Positions 24,249-32,732 of a DNA stretch of 64,000 nt are shown piece by piece. The position numbers and the translations under genes are program-made. How positions within the stretch are numbered: position 1 is the stretch's first letter; every line of letters starts with the position of its first letter. Location: NCBI RefSeq assembly GCF_001306135.1, contig NZ_LGKP01000015.1:1-64000 (forward strand). Reading direction: 5' to 3'. The notes under the pieces were generated by a model. It saw nothing but the letters and a program-made list of their open reading frames with translations, made no database searches and was not told the DNA's origin. Origin of the DNA: Herpetosiphon geysericola. Its GTDB lineage: Bacteria; Chloroflexota; Chloroflexia; Chloroflexales; Herpetosiphonaceae.

Positions 24249-24648
24249 AAATTGACGTTGGGATGTCGCTTAGCCAACTTTGCTCCCAAACTGGTTCACC
24301 AGCCAGCAAACGGGCAATTTGTTGGGGAAAATAGGCTGGACGAATCGGCTTACCCAAAAAGCCAAAAAAGCCAAGCGCTTTGGCCCGTTCAACAATGCTC
24401 ATATCGCTAAATCCTGTCAGGGCGATGCAGGGAGCAATTGGCCGCAGCGAGCCAATTAAATCAAAGCCCGATTGATCTGGCAACTGAACATCCAGCAAAA
24501 TGAGAGCTGGATGCACGGCCTGCACTGCTTGGGCGGTGGCAATGCGCCCATTGGGGAAGAAATGCAGTTGATGGCCTTGTTGATGCAAGGTACTGCGAAT
24601 AATTAAGAGCGTATCTGGTTGATCTTCGATGACAACAAGTGTAGCGAT
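24241..24648 (-). CDS. Single-domain response regulator, probable ATC start
   Basis: A ~135-residue CheY-like receiver: the acidic pair in LVVIEDQPD, phosphoacceptor Asp in ILLDVQLPD, Thr in IALTGFSD and Lys in FLGKPIRP are all present. No output domain is attached. AAGGAGG at 24654-24660 lies five bases before an in-frame ATC (24646-24648); starting there puts LVVIED at the usual distance from the N-terminus. No ATG, GTG or TTG fits, and the next in-frame alternative GTG at 24702 lacks a ribosome site. No histidine kinase lies nearby. Confidence 0.78.
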   Translation of the reverse strand: MATLVVIEDQPDTLLIIRSTLHQQGHQLHFFPNGRIATAQAVQAVHPALILLDVQLPDQSGFDLIGSLRPIAPCIALTGFSDMSIVERAKALGFFGFLGKPIRPAYFPQQIARLLAGEPVWEQSWLSDIPTSIFS

Positions 24649-24715
24649 ACAAGCCTCCTTTGATTCAGTGGTTGGTTGAATTGTACCGCGAAAGCTGTGC
24701 ACTGGGCAATAGGGT

Positions 24716-24754
24716 TACAGCCCCTCGTCCATTCAATGTGGGCGAGGGGCTGTA
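24716..24754 (-). terminator. Terminator of the ABC-2 operon
   Basis: TACAGCCCCTCG (24716-24727) pairs with CGAGGGGCTGTA (24743-24754). It lies ~29 bases after the permease gene on the minus strand. Confidence 0.75.
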
Positions 24755-24782
24755 GATTTCATGGAAGCTAGAGCATAGAATT

Positions 24783-25658
24783 TTAGCCGCCGCTTGAACG
24801 AGCAACCGACTTCTGCAATTGCTTCGAGCTACGCCAAATCAACAATGGAATCAGCACCAACCAAAGCAGCAGCGAAATCAGCCATGGCTGCAAAATCACG
24901 CCGCCACCTAACGCACCTTGGAGATCTAAAGTCCAGGTGGTGGCTTGGCCTTCGCTAATGCTTTGAATCCACATCACGAGGCTGAAAAACGGGCTAAACG
25001 ATAAGATAACCACGCCCAAGTTACGAATAAAACCATTGTTCATAATCGACTTAAACAGCGCTTCATCGTTCGAAAGGATTCCCACGACCAAAAGTGCTAG
25101 CAATGGCAAGCCAACGGCCATAATCAGTGCTAAGCCTAAGGTGGCCAGCATTGCGCCGCGGCTAGTTTTGGCCCACGAGGCACCCCAAATGCCGACCGTG
25201 CCATAGCCCAAAACCGTCACAACCTGAATTGTCAAGGCAATCAGCAAATCACGAATTTCAATCCCGCCAATCAGCAAGGCCATTGCCCCAATCGGCAAAC
25301 TGGCCAAACTGAGCAGAAACAGAAATAAACATGGTGCAATCAGCTTGCCCAAAATAATCTGGTAGCGGCGCACAGGCGTGACCATCAATACATCGATGGT
25401 TTGGCGATCGCGTTCGCTGCCCAACGACGAAGCATTGAGCGACGGGGCAAAAAACGTTAGCTGAAATATGGCGACCACTGCCGAAGTCACATACAGCGCT
25501 AGCCCAATATCACTGCGGTCGCTAAATCCGCCGTCATTAAAGCCTGCATAAATGAGGACACACAAACCACTTAAAATGAATAAATAGATGCTAAGCATGG
25601 TAAAGGCGCGATTGCCGCGCAGATACGAGCGAAATTCCTTTTGCAAAATTGCCTTCAT
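24783..25658 (-). CDS. ABC-2 type transporter permease
   Basis: A 291-residue protein with six helices (LSIYLFILSGLCVLIYAG, YVTSAVVAIFQLTFFAP, and others), a GSERDRQTIDVLMVTPV segment typical of ABC-2 export permeases, and Arg-rich ends. Start overlaps the ATPase stop by ATGA, so the pair is translationally coupled. Exporters of this NatB/GldF-like type move lipids, drugs or cell-envelope parts; the substrate is not readable. Confidence 0.88.
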   Translation of the reverse strand: MKAILQKEFRSYLRGNRAFTMLSIYLFILSGLCVLIYAGFNDGGFSDRSDIGLALYVTSAVVAIFQLTFFAPSLNASSLGSERDRQTIDVLMVTPVRRYQIILGKLIAPCLFLFLLSLASLPIGAMALLIGGIEIRDLLIALTIQVVTVLGYGTVGIWGASWAKTSRGAMLATLGLALIMAVGLPLLALLVVGILSNDEALFKSIMNNGFIRNLGVVILSFSPFFSLVMWIQSISEGQATTWTLDLQGALGGGVILQPWLISLLLWLVLIPLLIWRSSKQLQKSVARSSGG

Positions 25659-26614
25659 GCCACCACTCCTTGCGTCACATGCAAAAAGACTTCTTCAAGG
25701 TCGGATTGGCGTTCGGCAAAGTGATTGACCCGAAAGCCTTGGCCAATCAGGTTGCTCAAAATGCTGCTGCTCTCGTCGCTGGTACCGCTAAAGTTAATGG
25801 CCAATTTGCCACCTGCTTGATCATCGGCAAGCTCGTTGATTAAATTGACATCGTTGATTGTTGGGAGTTGTTTGAGCAGCTGTAATGCTGCCATTGCCCG
25901 CTCAACAACTTGAATTTCAATGAGCTTGTGGGGCCGTAAGTCGTGCATAATTTCGTTAACTGGGCCACTTGCCAAGAGCGTACCGCGCTCGATAATGCCA
26001 ATATGGCTACACATTTCGGCTAGCTCCGACAAAATATGTGAGCTTACCATAATTGTTTTGCCCATACGGCTTAATTCGCGTAGCAATTCGCGGAGCTCAA
26101 TGCGTGCCCGAGGATCAAGCCCGCTGGCCGGTTCATCGAGGATTAACAAACTTGGGTCGTGGGCCATAGTGCGAGCCAAACTCAAGCGTTGTTTCATACC
26201 ACGGCTCAAATTCATCACATAGCTATCGTGTTTTTCGGTCAAATCGACCAATTGCAAGAGTTCCTGAATCAAGCTCGTGCGGCGCGGCTGTTTGATGCCA
26301 TACACATGAGCGAAGAAATCAAGATATTCCCAGACCCGCATGCTATCGTAGACCCCAAAATAATCGGGCATAAAGCCAATTAATTTGCGCACTGCATCGG
26401 GGTTTTGGCGCACCGAAATGCCATTAACCAAGGCTTCGCCAGCAGTTGGTTGGAGCAAGGTGGTCAAAATGCGCATGGTTGTGGTTTTGCCGGCGCCGTT
26501 TGGCCCGATAAAACCATAGACCGCGCCTTTGGGAATACTCAGATTGACCTGATTGAGCGCGACATGCGTGCCAAAACGCTGGGTTAAATTGTGAGTTTCA
26601 ACGATCAATTCCAT
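25655..26614 (-). CDS. ABC transporter ATP-binding protein
   Basis: A 319-residue ABC-2 type ATPase. Walker [10 protein letters not shown], signature LSRGMKQRLSLAR, Walker B LLILDEPASGLDP and the switch His (VSSHIL) are intact. An extra ~90 residues at the C-terminus is typical of ABC-2 exporters. The upstream gene ends in TGATG overlapping this start. It resembles GldA-type gliding-motility ATPases as well as drug exporters; in a gliding filament that reading is tempting, but not proven. Confidence 0.88.
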   Translation of the reverse strand: MELIVETHNLTQRFGTHVALNQVNLSIPKGAVYGFIGPNGAGKTTTMRILTTLLQPTAGEALVNGISVRQNPDAVRKLIGFMPDYFGVYDSMRVWEYLDFFAHVYGIKQPRRTSLIQELLQLVDLTEKHDSYVMNLSRGMKQRLSLARTMAHDPSLLILDEPASGLDPRARIELRELLRELSRMGKTIMVSSHILSELAEMCSHIGIIERGTLLASGPVNEIMHDLRPHKLIEIQVVERAMAALQLLKQLPTINDVNLINELADDQAGGKLAINFSGTSDESSSILSNLIGQGFRVNHFAERQSDLEEVFLHVTQGVVA

Positions 26615-28500
26615 CAGCGTTGCTCCAAATCAACATACAAATTGTAGATAGTGCTACTCTTTTGCGGAGCGGCTAGGCCATCGACCATAATTTCGTGCAA
26701 AACCTCAGTATCGAGCACTGTGATATGCGGCGCGGTATAGAGCGAATTTTTAGGCAAGCCATTGTAATTGGTGCGCTCATTGCCTGCGCTCCAAATCAAT
26801 TGTAGGGCCTGGCTAAGTTGATCGTTACTGAGCAATGGGCTACTTTGATTTGCTCGATTGCGCAGACTATTATCGATCGTAACTGATTGGCCTGGGGCCA
26901 GCGTTGGGAGCACAATGCTATCTTCGCCAGCGTAGACAACTGCATTCTCAACCGTGCGTTGGCTGCGGTTGGTGATGGTCGCACCTTCCCACGAGTTGGG
27001 CTTGGCGACGTTAACTTCAAAATTATAGGGCACAGTAACTGCGCCAATAGCCGCGAGGGTTTGCATATCGCCAATGTTGCTTTGCCAGTTTGGCAGGAGC
27101 GTTTGGCCATCGCTGGTTTGCTCGATCGTTCCTGAGCCATCATCACCGAAGGCTTGCGACGATTGGTTGCCAGCAGTCAAGCTCGAATTGATACTGCCGT
27201 TCCATGCGCCGCGGCGCCCAGCATTGAACCCATAGTTAACACTGACCCGGCCTTGCTGCGAGCCAAGTTGGCTATCGACAACATTGATTGTTGTGACGCT
27301 GATATTGCCAGTGCGCAAATCGCCCCCAGCAACATACATAATCCCCACGAAGCCTAGCACGATTAATGGAATCGTAAACCAAGCCCATTCACGCCGATCC
27401 AAACGCCGCAAAACAAAGTAGTTGATTGGCCCAATCAGCAAAATGTAGCCAAACAAAATGCCCATAAAGCCTAAAACAGAAGGCAAGTTTTGGTCGCTAC
27501 CTCTTATTTGCATCGACCATGGCGAGAGCGCCACGTTCCAATCGCGGTAGAGTTGCGGTTGGAGAATTACTGGCCAAACCCGCCGATCATTCACTTCTGC
27601 TGGTAAATCGCTTGGATTGAACGCTGTGAGCAGCACATGGCCCATGCCAAGTTTGCGACTGACCAACAACGGCTCGTTATTCGCGCCAAGGCCTAAAGTT
27701 GTTGCCTCGGTATTTGGCGTAAGTTGGTTTACCTTCAGTTCGACTTGGGCAAATTGGGGGACTGTCTGTTTATTGAGGCTGGTCAGAACAGCTGACGTAT
27801 TGCTGCTGTTGCTGCTGCCAGGTAAAAGTGCGGTTAATGCTTTGGGCAATTCGGCGGTGTTTGGGCCGCCGCTGACGATCAAGGTGCCGCCAGTTGCAAC
27901 CCAGCGTTCCAATGCGGCTGCTTGCTCGGCGCTTGGCTGCACATCTTGCAAGACAATTGCGCCAAAATTAAACAGCTCGCCATCGTTGCTTGGTAGTTGG
28001 GCCGGATCGAGTAGCATAATCGTGGTTAGGCGGCCTGGCACGGCGGCTCCAGCCAAACTTGAGGCAGGCCCGCCAAACACCCCAACCAACACCTCTTGGC
28101 TATCGTGAACCCGTACATTGCTACGATTGAGGGCAAGTTGATTACCTCGTTGATCGAGCACTTTAATGGTTACGACGGTTTGATTAAGATTGGCGCGCAG
28201 CAACAAGCGCACTTGTTTGCGTGCACCACCAGGCAAATCGATCGTTTGGCGCACATCTGCTTGGCCAAAGCCAGTTTCAACTACCACGTGAGCTTGAATA
28301 TCGGCCCCAGTATTTTCGATGGTTGTGATAACCGGATACCACCCATTATTGAGCACATGCCCTTGGGCATCGAAGCCAACTTGATCGATACTAATGCTAA
28401 TCGGGGTGGCATTTTGGGCATAACTTGAGCTTGGCCACAGCAGATAGGCTAGGACCAAGCCAAGCCAAATCCACCCACGCCATCGGGCTGAATGCGCCAT
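26614..28500 (-). CDS. Membrane-anchored extracytoplasmic protein of an ABC operon
   Basis: A 628-residue protein. N-terminal signal peptide (WIWLGLVLAYLLWPSSSYAQ), a long extracytoplasmic beta-rich part with GWYPVITTIENTGADI, a glutamine amidotransferase-like segment (AALERWVATGGTLIVSGG) near residues 200-220, two helices near 355-410 (LGFMGILFGYILLIGPINYFVL), then another outside domain. The GATase-like plus two-helix layout occurs in proteins next to ABC-2 exporters, including GldG-like ones. The ATG at 28500 has AAGGAG upstream; the gene is coupled to the ATPase by TGATG. Confidence 0.6.
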   Translation of the reverse strand: MAHSARWRGWIWLGLVLAYLLWPSSSYAQNATPISISIDQVGFDAQGHVLNNGWYPVITTIENTGADIQAHVVVETGFGQADVRQTIDLPGGARKQVRLLLRANLNQTVVTIKVLDQRGNQLALNRSNVRVHDSQEVLVGVFGGPASSLAGAAVPGRLTTIMLLDPAQLPSNDGELFNFGAIVLQDVQPSAEQAAALERWVATGGTLIVSGGPNTAELPKALTALLPGSSNSSNTSAVLTSLNKQTVPQFAQVELKVNQLTPNTEATTLGLGANNEPLLVSRKLGMGHVLLTAFNPSDLPAEVNDRRVWPVILQPQLYRDWNVALSPWSMQIRGSDQNLPSVLGFMGILFGYILLIGPINYFVLRRLDRREWAWFTIPLIVLGFVGIMYVAGGDLRTGNISVTTINVVDSQLGSQQGRVSVNYGFNAGRRGAWNGSINSSLTAGNQSSQAFGDDGSGTIEQTSDGQTLLPNWQSNIGDMQTLAAIGAVTVPYNFEVNVAKPNSWEGATITNRSQRTVENAVVYAGEDSIVLPTLAPGQSVTIDNSLRNRANQSSPLLSNDQLSQALQLIWSAGNERTNYNGLPKNSLYTAPHITVLDTEVLHEIMVDGLAAPQKSSTIYNLYVDLEQR

Positions 28501-28545
28501 GAAAACTCCTTCGCACAACAGATTCTGACTCCCACTGCGTTGATC

Positions 28546-29829
28546 TTAGTTTCCGGTTTCCAATTGCTCAGGGGGTGGCAATTTGGATTCGATGTGGGTT
28601 CGATGATCATCAAACAACACTTGTAGCTCCTCACGTTGGAGCTTGTGATAATGCTGCAACAGCATCAAGGTACTATCAAAATCGCGGTCGCGGGCACGTT
28701 GCTCAAATTGATCGCGATAATCGGAAATGACCGCCAGCACGCTATCGGGCGCTGCTACCCCGCGAAAGGTGAAATTCTCGTTTTGGCCAGCGGTAAACAG
28801 CTCGACATCGCCGTACTTCAAAATTCGTGCCCATAAATTTTCTTGATTGAGCGAAACATTTTGGATTTTATCCCAGGTTGTTTCACGTTTGGTTTCGCGG
28901 CCCAACGGCTTGCGCTCAATATCGATAATATTAATTGGGGTAACAATATATTCATCATTGCGCCAATCGATGACCTCGTAAATCAGCCAGGCAATACAAA
29001 ACAAGTCGAGCACAGCCAGAATCAGCAACGAACCACCAGAACGAATAAAATCGTTGCCAATTAACAGCGACCACGACAAATTCAAAATCAAAAACAGCAA
29101 AATTGGATTGGCAGCTTCGACAAATAAAAACAGCCAATGTTTGCGCCAGATAATCGAATTGCCGCGCACTTCGGGGCTTGGTGGAATAATGCCCAAAAGT
29201 GTACGGCCAGTTTGTTCTGGTGGAATAAAATCGCTTAATGGTGGTAGGCTGGGCATGACGCCTTGTTTGAGCACCCTTGCTCTGACAATTTGCTCAACCC
29301 GCCCAACTTGTTCTTCTTCTTTAACTGGCTCAACGAATTCGAGAATCGTATCGCGAACCAATGTAGGATTGACGATCCCAAGGAAGGCAATGTTGCGCAA
29401 ACGGCTGGCAGTTTGGACCTCAATTTCGCCATAATCAAAATAGCGGGAAAATATCGATTCGGTGACGGTTTTGACGTCTTCGATTTCGCGCACATACAAC
29501 TCGTTGCGTTGGACGCTAATCAAAAAGCGTGAGTTGTAGGAAATAACGCGCTGGTTGGTTACGACGAGGGCATCGTTGCGCCAATCGAAATAGCTATAAA
29601 TCATGGCGGCAAAGAAGATCGTGCCAGCGCCAAACAGCACAGTATTCAAGCTATCGATGCCAACGATCGAGACCCGCCACAAGAAAATGACGGTACAGAT
29701 AAACCAAAATGTGAACCAAATTGAAAGGTTGCGCGCCAAAACCAGCCAATGGCGATAGGCGATCAGCTTGACGCGTTCATCAGATTGCAGATTGATATTG
29801 AAGCTGATTTGAGGCACGGTGGTTGGCAT
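28546..29829 (-). CDS. Membrane protein with two bacterial PH (DUF304-like) domains
   Basis: A 427-residue protein with two repeats, each of two helices then a PH-like beta domain. The first is ALVVTNQRVISYN ... IEDVKTVTES; the second is DEYIVTPINIIDIERKP ... WDKIQNVSLNQ. YdbT/YdbS-like proteins of this family sit in the membrane and sometimes act with envelope or secretion systems. It heads the four-gene operon: it ends 45 bases before the extracytoplasmic protein's start, and the other three genes follow tightly. The C-terminal ~50 residues are charged and coiled. Confidence 0.78.
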   Translation of the reverse strand: MPTTVPQISFNINLQSDERVKLIAYRHWLVLARNLSIWFTFWFICTVIFLWRVSIVGIDSLNTVLFGAGTIFFAAMIYSYFDWRNDALVVTNQRVISYNSRFLISVQRNELYVREIEDVKTVTESIFSRYFDYGEIEVQTASRLRNIAFLGIVNPTLVRDTILEFVEPVKEEEQVGRVEQIVRARVLKQGVMPSLPPLSDFIPPEQTGRTLLGIIPPSPEVRGNSIIWRKHWLFLFVEAANPILLFLILNLSWSLLIGNDFIRSGGSLLILAVLDLFCIAWLIYEVIDWRNDEYIVTPINIIDIERKPLGRETKRETTWDKIQNVSLNQENLWARILKYGDVELFTAGQNENFTFRGVAAPDSVLAVISDYRDQFEQRARDRDFDSTLMLLQHYHKLQREELQVLFDDHRTHIESKLPPPEQLETGN

Positions 29830-30068
29830 AACATCCCATCCTATTCATAGCTGAGTTGGCTGACATTCGGGCTGCCATCGGCTTGCGCTCAGAAGGCCGC
29901 CCCGTGGGCCATTGTTTGCTCAGCCAAATAATCGCGCTTTGGTGAATGGCAGAGAGGTTTTGGTGAGTGCTGTTTGGACTCAAGCCTAGTGCTATAGTAT
30001 TTTGTTTATCAGCCAATCGTCAAGCGCCAATTGCTGCGGCTGGGCGCGTGGAACAATGTTTAAACAAA

Positions 30069-30096
30069 AACGGCGTGGATGCAACTCCACGCCGTT
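30069..30096 (-). terminator. cmk terminator
   Basis: AACGGCGTGGA and TCCACGCCGTT form an 11-bp perfect stem. On the minus strand it is followed by TTTGTTT. Confidence 0.85.
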
Positions 30097-30107
30097 GGTG
30101 TACTGCA

Positions 30108-30797
30108 TTAAGCTTGCGCTTCAACGCCCATGAGATTGACGATTGCTTGAAAGACATCTTCCGGCGAGCGGCCATCGGTGCTGATGGTGATTGCATCGGC
30201 GGCTAAGAAGGTGTTAGCTGCATCGATTGCATCGCGGCGGGTCAAATCGGCCAAGACTTCGTTATAGCTAATTGCGCGGCCACGGGCATTGAGTTCTTGG
30301 GCGCGGCGTTGGGCACGTTCTTCAACCGAGGCATCAAGATAGATTTTTAATTGAGCATCGGGCATAATCACCGCCCCAATATCGCGGCCTGCCATCACGA
30401 CATGGCCAGCTTTGCCGATTTGGCGTTGGGTATCGCGCAGGGCTTCGCGCACAGCAGGATGGGCGGCAACTTGCGAGACATTGCGTTCGACATTGGCCGC
30501 GCGCAATGGCCATGTGATGTCGTTGCCATTGGCCAGCACCGTGTATTGGCGACCATCGGCGATGCTTGGTGCGAGCACGTCAAAATTGGTAGTTTGGGCG
30601 AGTTTGGCGAGAGCGGCGGCGTTCGCGAGATCAACAGCTTGTTCAAGGGCCACATAGGTCAAAGCTCGATAGAGCACCCCTGTATCAAAATAGATATAGC
30701 CAAAGTGGTCTGCTAACAACTTACCGAGCGTACTTTTCCCCGACGCTGCCGGGCCATCAATTGCAATTGTATGTGGTGTAGTCATAGTCAAAAACAC
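30108..30797 (-). CDS. cmk: Cytidylate kinase
   Basis: A ~229-residue kinase phosphorylating CMP/dCMP with ATP. Walker A GPAASGKST follows four to five residues after the first Met, then the classic FDTGVLYRALT, NGNDITWPLRA, VSQVAAHPAVREA and GRDIGAVIMP signatures. Either GTG at 30797 (AAGGAA six bases upstream) or ATG at 30785 is possible; the GTG has the better spacing. An in-frame extension to 30932 has no ribosome site. In many bacteria cmk is followed by rpsA or plsC, but here it stands alone, ending at its own hairpin. Confidence 0.93.
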   Translation of the reverse strand: MFLTMTTPHTIAIDGPAASGKSTLGKLLADHFGYIYFDTGVLYRALTYVALEQAVDLANAAALAKLAQTTNFDVLAPSIADGRQYTVLANGNDITWPLRAANVERNVSQVAAHPAVREALRDTQRQIGKAGHVVMAGRDIGAVIMPDAQLKIYLDASVEERAQRRAQELNARGRAISYNEVLADLTRRDAIDAANTFLAADAITISTDGRSPEDVFQAIVNLMGVEAQA

Positions 30798-31064
30798 AGA
30801 TATTCCTTGCTGGATACCTCCAAACAGGCAATATTTGAGCGCATGCTGAAAGGTGAAGGGTACACATCGCAACCACTCTCCTGTTGAGTACCCAGCGTAT
30901 GCAATACCCCACTTGTGGAAGTGAGGAGACAATAAATCATGAAAAGGCTGGAAAAGCCATGGTTCTATTGTAGCATAATGAGCTAATTTTGCAGGGATTA
31001 TGGCAACGACCCAGACGATCTGCTATAATCGCACGCCGAACCATGATCATAGTTGGAGGTTGCG

Positions 31065-31874
31065 ATGCGCTCTGGCATCTGGCGAAGTTGTTGTTTATTG
31101 CTCTTAGTCGTGTTAACAGGTTGTGGCAGCCTGACAATTTACGATCTTACCGGGAATCCGGCAAATTATAACGGTCAAGATGTGACGGTCGAGGGTGTAT
31201 ACCTGTGGAAGCCGGGCAATCCTGGCCTCTCGGTGTTGGCGAAGGGGGTTTCAACCCGCAATGATGGCACTGATGCCCAGCCAGTCGATACCTTGGTCTG
31301 GCTTGAGAATTTTCCTGCTGAGGCCAGCGCCAATTTACACCGCCCAATCGATAGCATTTATGGCGCAGTGCGGGTCAAGGGCAAGTTTGAAACTGGCTCG
31401 TTTGGTCCAGATGGCAGCTATACCAGCCGCTTGGTCGTGCAATCTGCTGAAGCGATTGAGCAAGTCGAGCGGGTTGAATATCCAGCGCCGAGCGAAGCGC
31501 AGCCCAATCAGGTTTCAATCTATGAGCTTGAGAAAAATCCAGCTGCTTACAACGGCCAAACCGTTACTACTCGCGGCATGTATTATTGGACTCAAGCCAG
31601 TTCTGGGTTGTTGGTAACTGGGGTGCGCACCGAAAAGCCGCTTGGGGCTGATATTGCCAGCGGGGTTAATCCGCAGCCAATGGGCACGCCAATTTCGATG
31701 GAAGGATTTCCACCGGATCTTTCGAGCCAACTCAATGTCGGGCCAGGCAATGGCTTTGTTTGGGGCTTGGTCGAAGTAACTGGAACCTTTCAAACTGGCG
31801 GTCAATTTGGCTTGGAAGGCCGTCATGGCTCGCAATTAATTCTCGACCCAGCATCAGTGAAAGCAATTAAATAA
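31065..31874 (+). CDS. Lipoprotein with two tandem OB-like repeats
   Basis: A 269-residue exported lipoprotein: signal and lipobox LLVVLTGCGS (Cys18 or so). The mature protein has two homologous halves: SLTIYDLTGNPANYNGQDVT and, ~145 residues later, VSIYELEKNPAAYNGQTVT, each followed by a G-Y-WxxxxxGLxVL-like strand pattern and a final RVKGKFETG / EVTGTFQTG. This points to duplication of an OB-fold-like unit. TTGGAGG precedes the ATG and a TATAAT-like -10 occurs at 31024. Ligand unknown; it may bind an oligosaccharide or be structural. Confidence 0.72.
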   Translation: MRSGIWRSCCLLLLVVLTGCGSLTIYDLTGNPANYNGQDVTVEGVYLWKPGNPGLSVLAKGVSTRNDGTDAQPVDTLVWLENFPAEASANLHRPIDSIYGAVRVKGKFETGSFGPDGSYTSRLVVQSAEAIEQVERVEYPAPSEAQPNQVSIYELEKNPAAYNGQTVTTRGMYYWTQASSGLLVTGVRTEKPLGADIASGVNPQPMGTPISMEGFPPDLSSQLNVGPGNGFVWGLVEVTGTFQTGGQFGLEGRHGSQLILDPASVKAIK

Positions 31875-31899
31875 GCATTCATCAGCATAGAAGGCTGCA

Positions 31900-32535
31900 A
31901 TGTACTACTTCCTAAAGGCTATGCACGAGGATGATATTCCGCGTGTGCAAGAAATTGAGCGCCAAAGTTTTTCTGCGCCATGGTCGGCCAATACCTATCG
32001 CCGCGAATTAAGCTCGCCAGCGACCAGCCGCTATATTGTGGCGCGCTCTAGCCCAACGTTGCCGCCCGATGAGCCAATTATGCCCTATGTGCCGAGGCGA
32101 TCGTTGCTTCAGACCTTGCTGCCGTCGGTGTTTACCAAGCCGCAGCCTGTTAGCCCCTATCCCTTGGTTGGCTATGCAGGCTTGTGGTTGATGGTCGACG
32201 AAGGCCATATCACGACGATTGCGGTAACGCCCTCGCAGCGCGGCCAAGGCCTCGGCGAACTTTTGCTGAATGGCTTGATCGACCAAGGCATGGACATGGG
32301 CGCAACCCGCTTGACCTTAGAAGTGCGGATCTCGAATGAATCGGCCCAACGCTTGTATTTGAAATATGGCTTCGAGCCAAGTGGCACGCGGGTACGCTAC
32401 TACACTGATAACGGCGAAGATGCCCTGATTATGTGGACTGATGTCATTACTGAGCCAAGCTATCAACAACGCTTGGGTGACTTACGCGAACGCTTGGCGC
32501 TACGCCTTCAGCGTCAGGCAGGAATGGTCGAATAG
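31900..32535 (+). CDS. rimI: GNAT acetyltransferase, RimI-like
   Basis: A 211-residue N-acetyltransferase. The acetyl-CoA motif ITTIAVTPSQRGQGLGELLL is followed by LEVRISNESAQRLYLKYGF, close to RimI, which acetylates the N-terminal Ala of ribosomal protein S18 and relatives. An insert of ~45 residues (RSSPTLPPDEPIMPYVPR ...) lies before the core, with a C-terminal extension of ~25 residues. It lies 25 bases after the lipoprotein gene. RimI proper is usually ~150 residues, so the target could differ. Confidence 0.75.
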   Translation: MYYFLKAMHEDDIPRVQEIERQSFSAPWSANTYRRELSSPATSRYIVARSSPTLPPDEPIMPYVPRRSLLQTLLPSVFTKPQPVSPYPLVGYAGLWLMVDEGHITTIAVTPSQRGQGLGELLLNGLIDQGMDMGATRLTLEVRISNESAQRLYLKYGFEPSGTRVRYYTDNGEDALIMWTDVITEPSYQQRLGDLRERLALRLQRQAGMVE

Positions 32536-32732
32536 TCCTGTTGCACAAATGCTGCATGTTGGCTATGATGCATAAATTCATGGCTGATAATCGGTTGTCC
32601 GGTGCGGCGAGGGCGCGCAGTCAGCAATGAGGATGATGGTTGATTGTTCGCTGGTTAACATGGGACGGTGCCGTTTGTGATTAATGGTTGGGGTCGCTTC
32701 CACCGTCGAAGCGGCCTACTGAAGGAGCTTGC

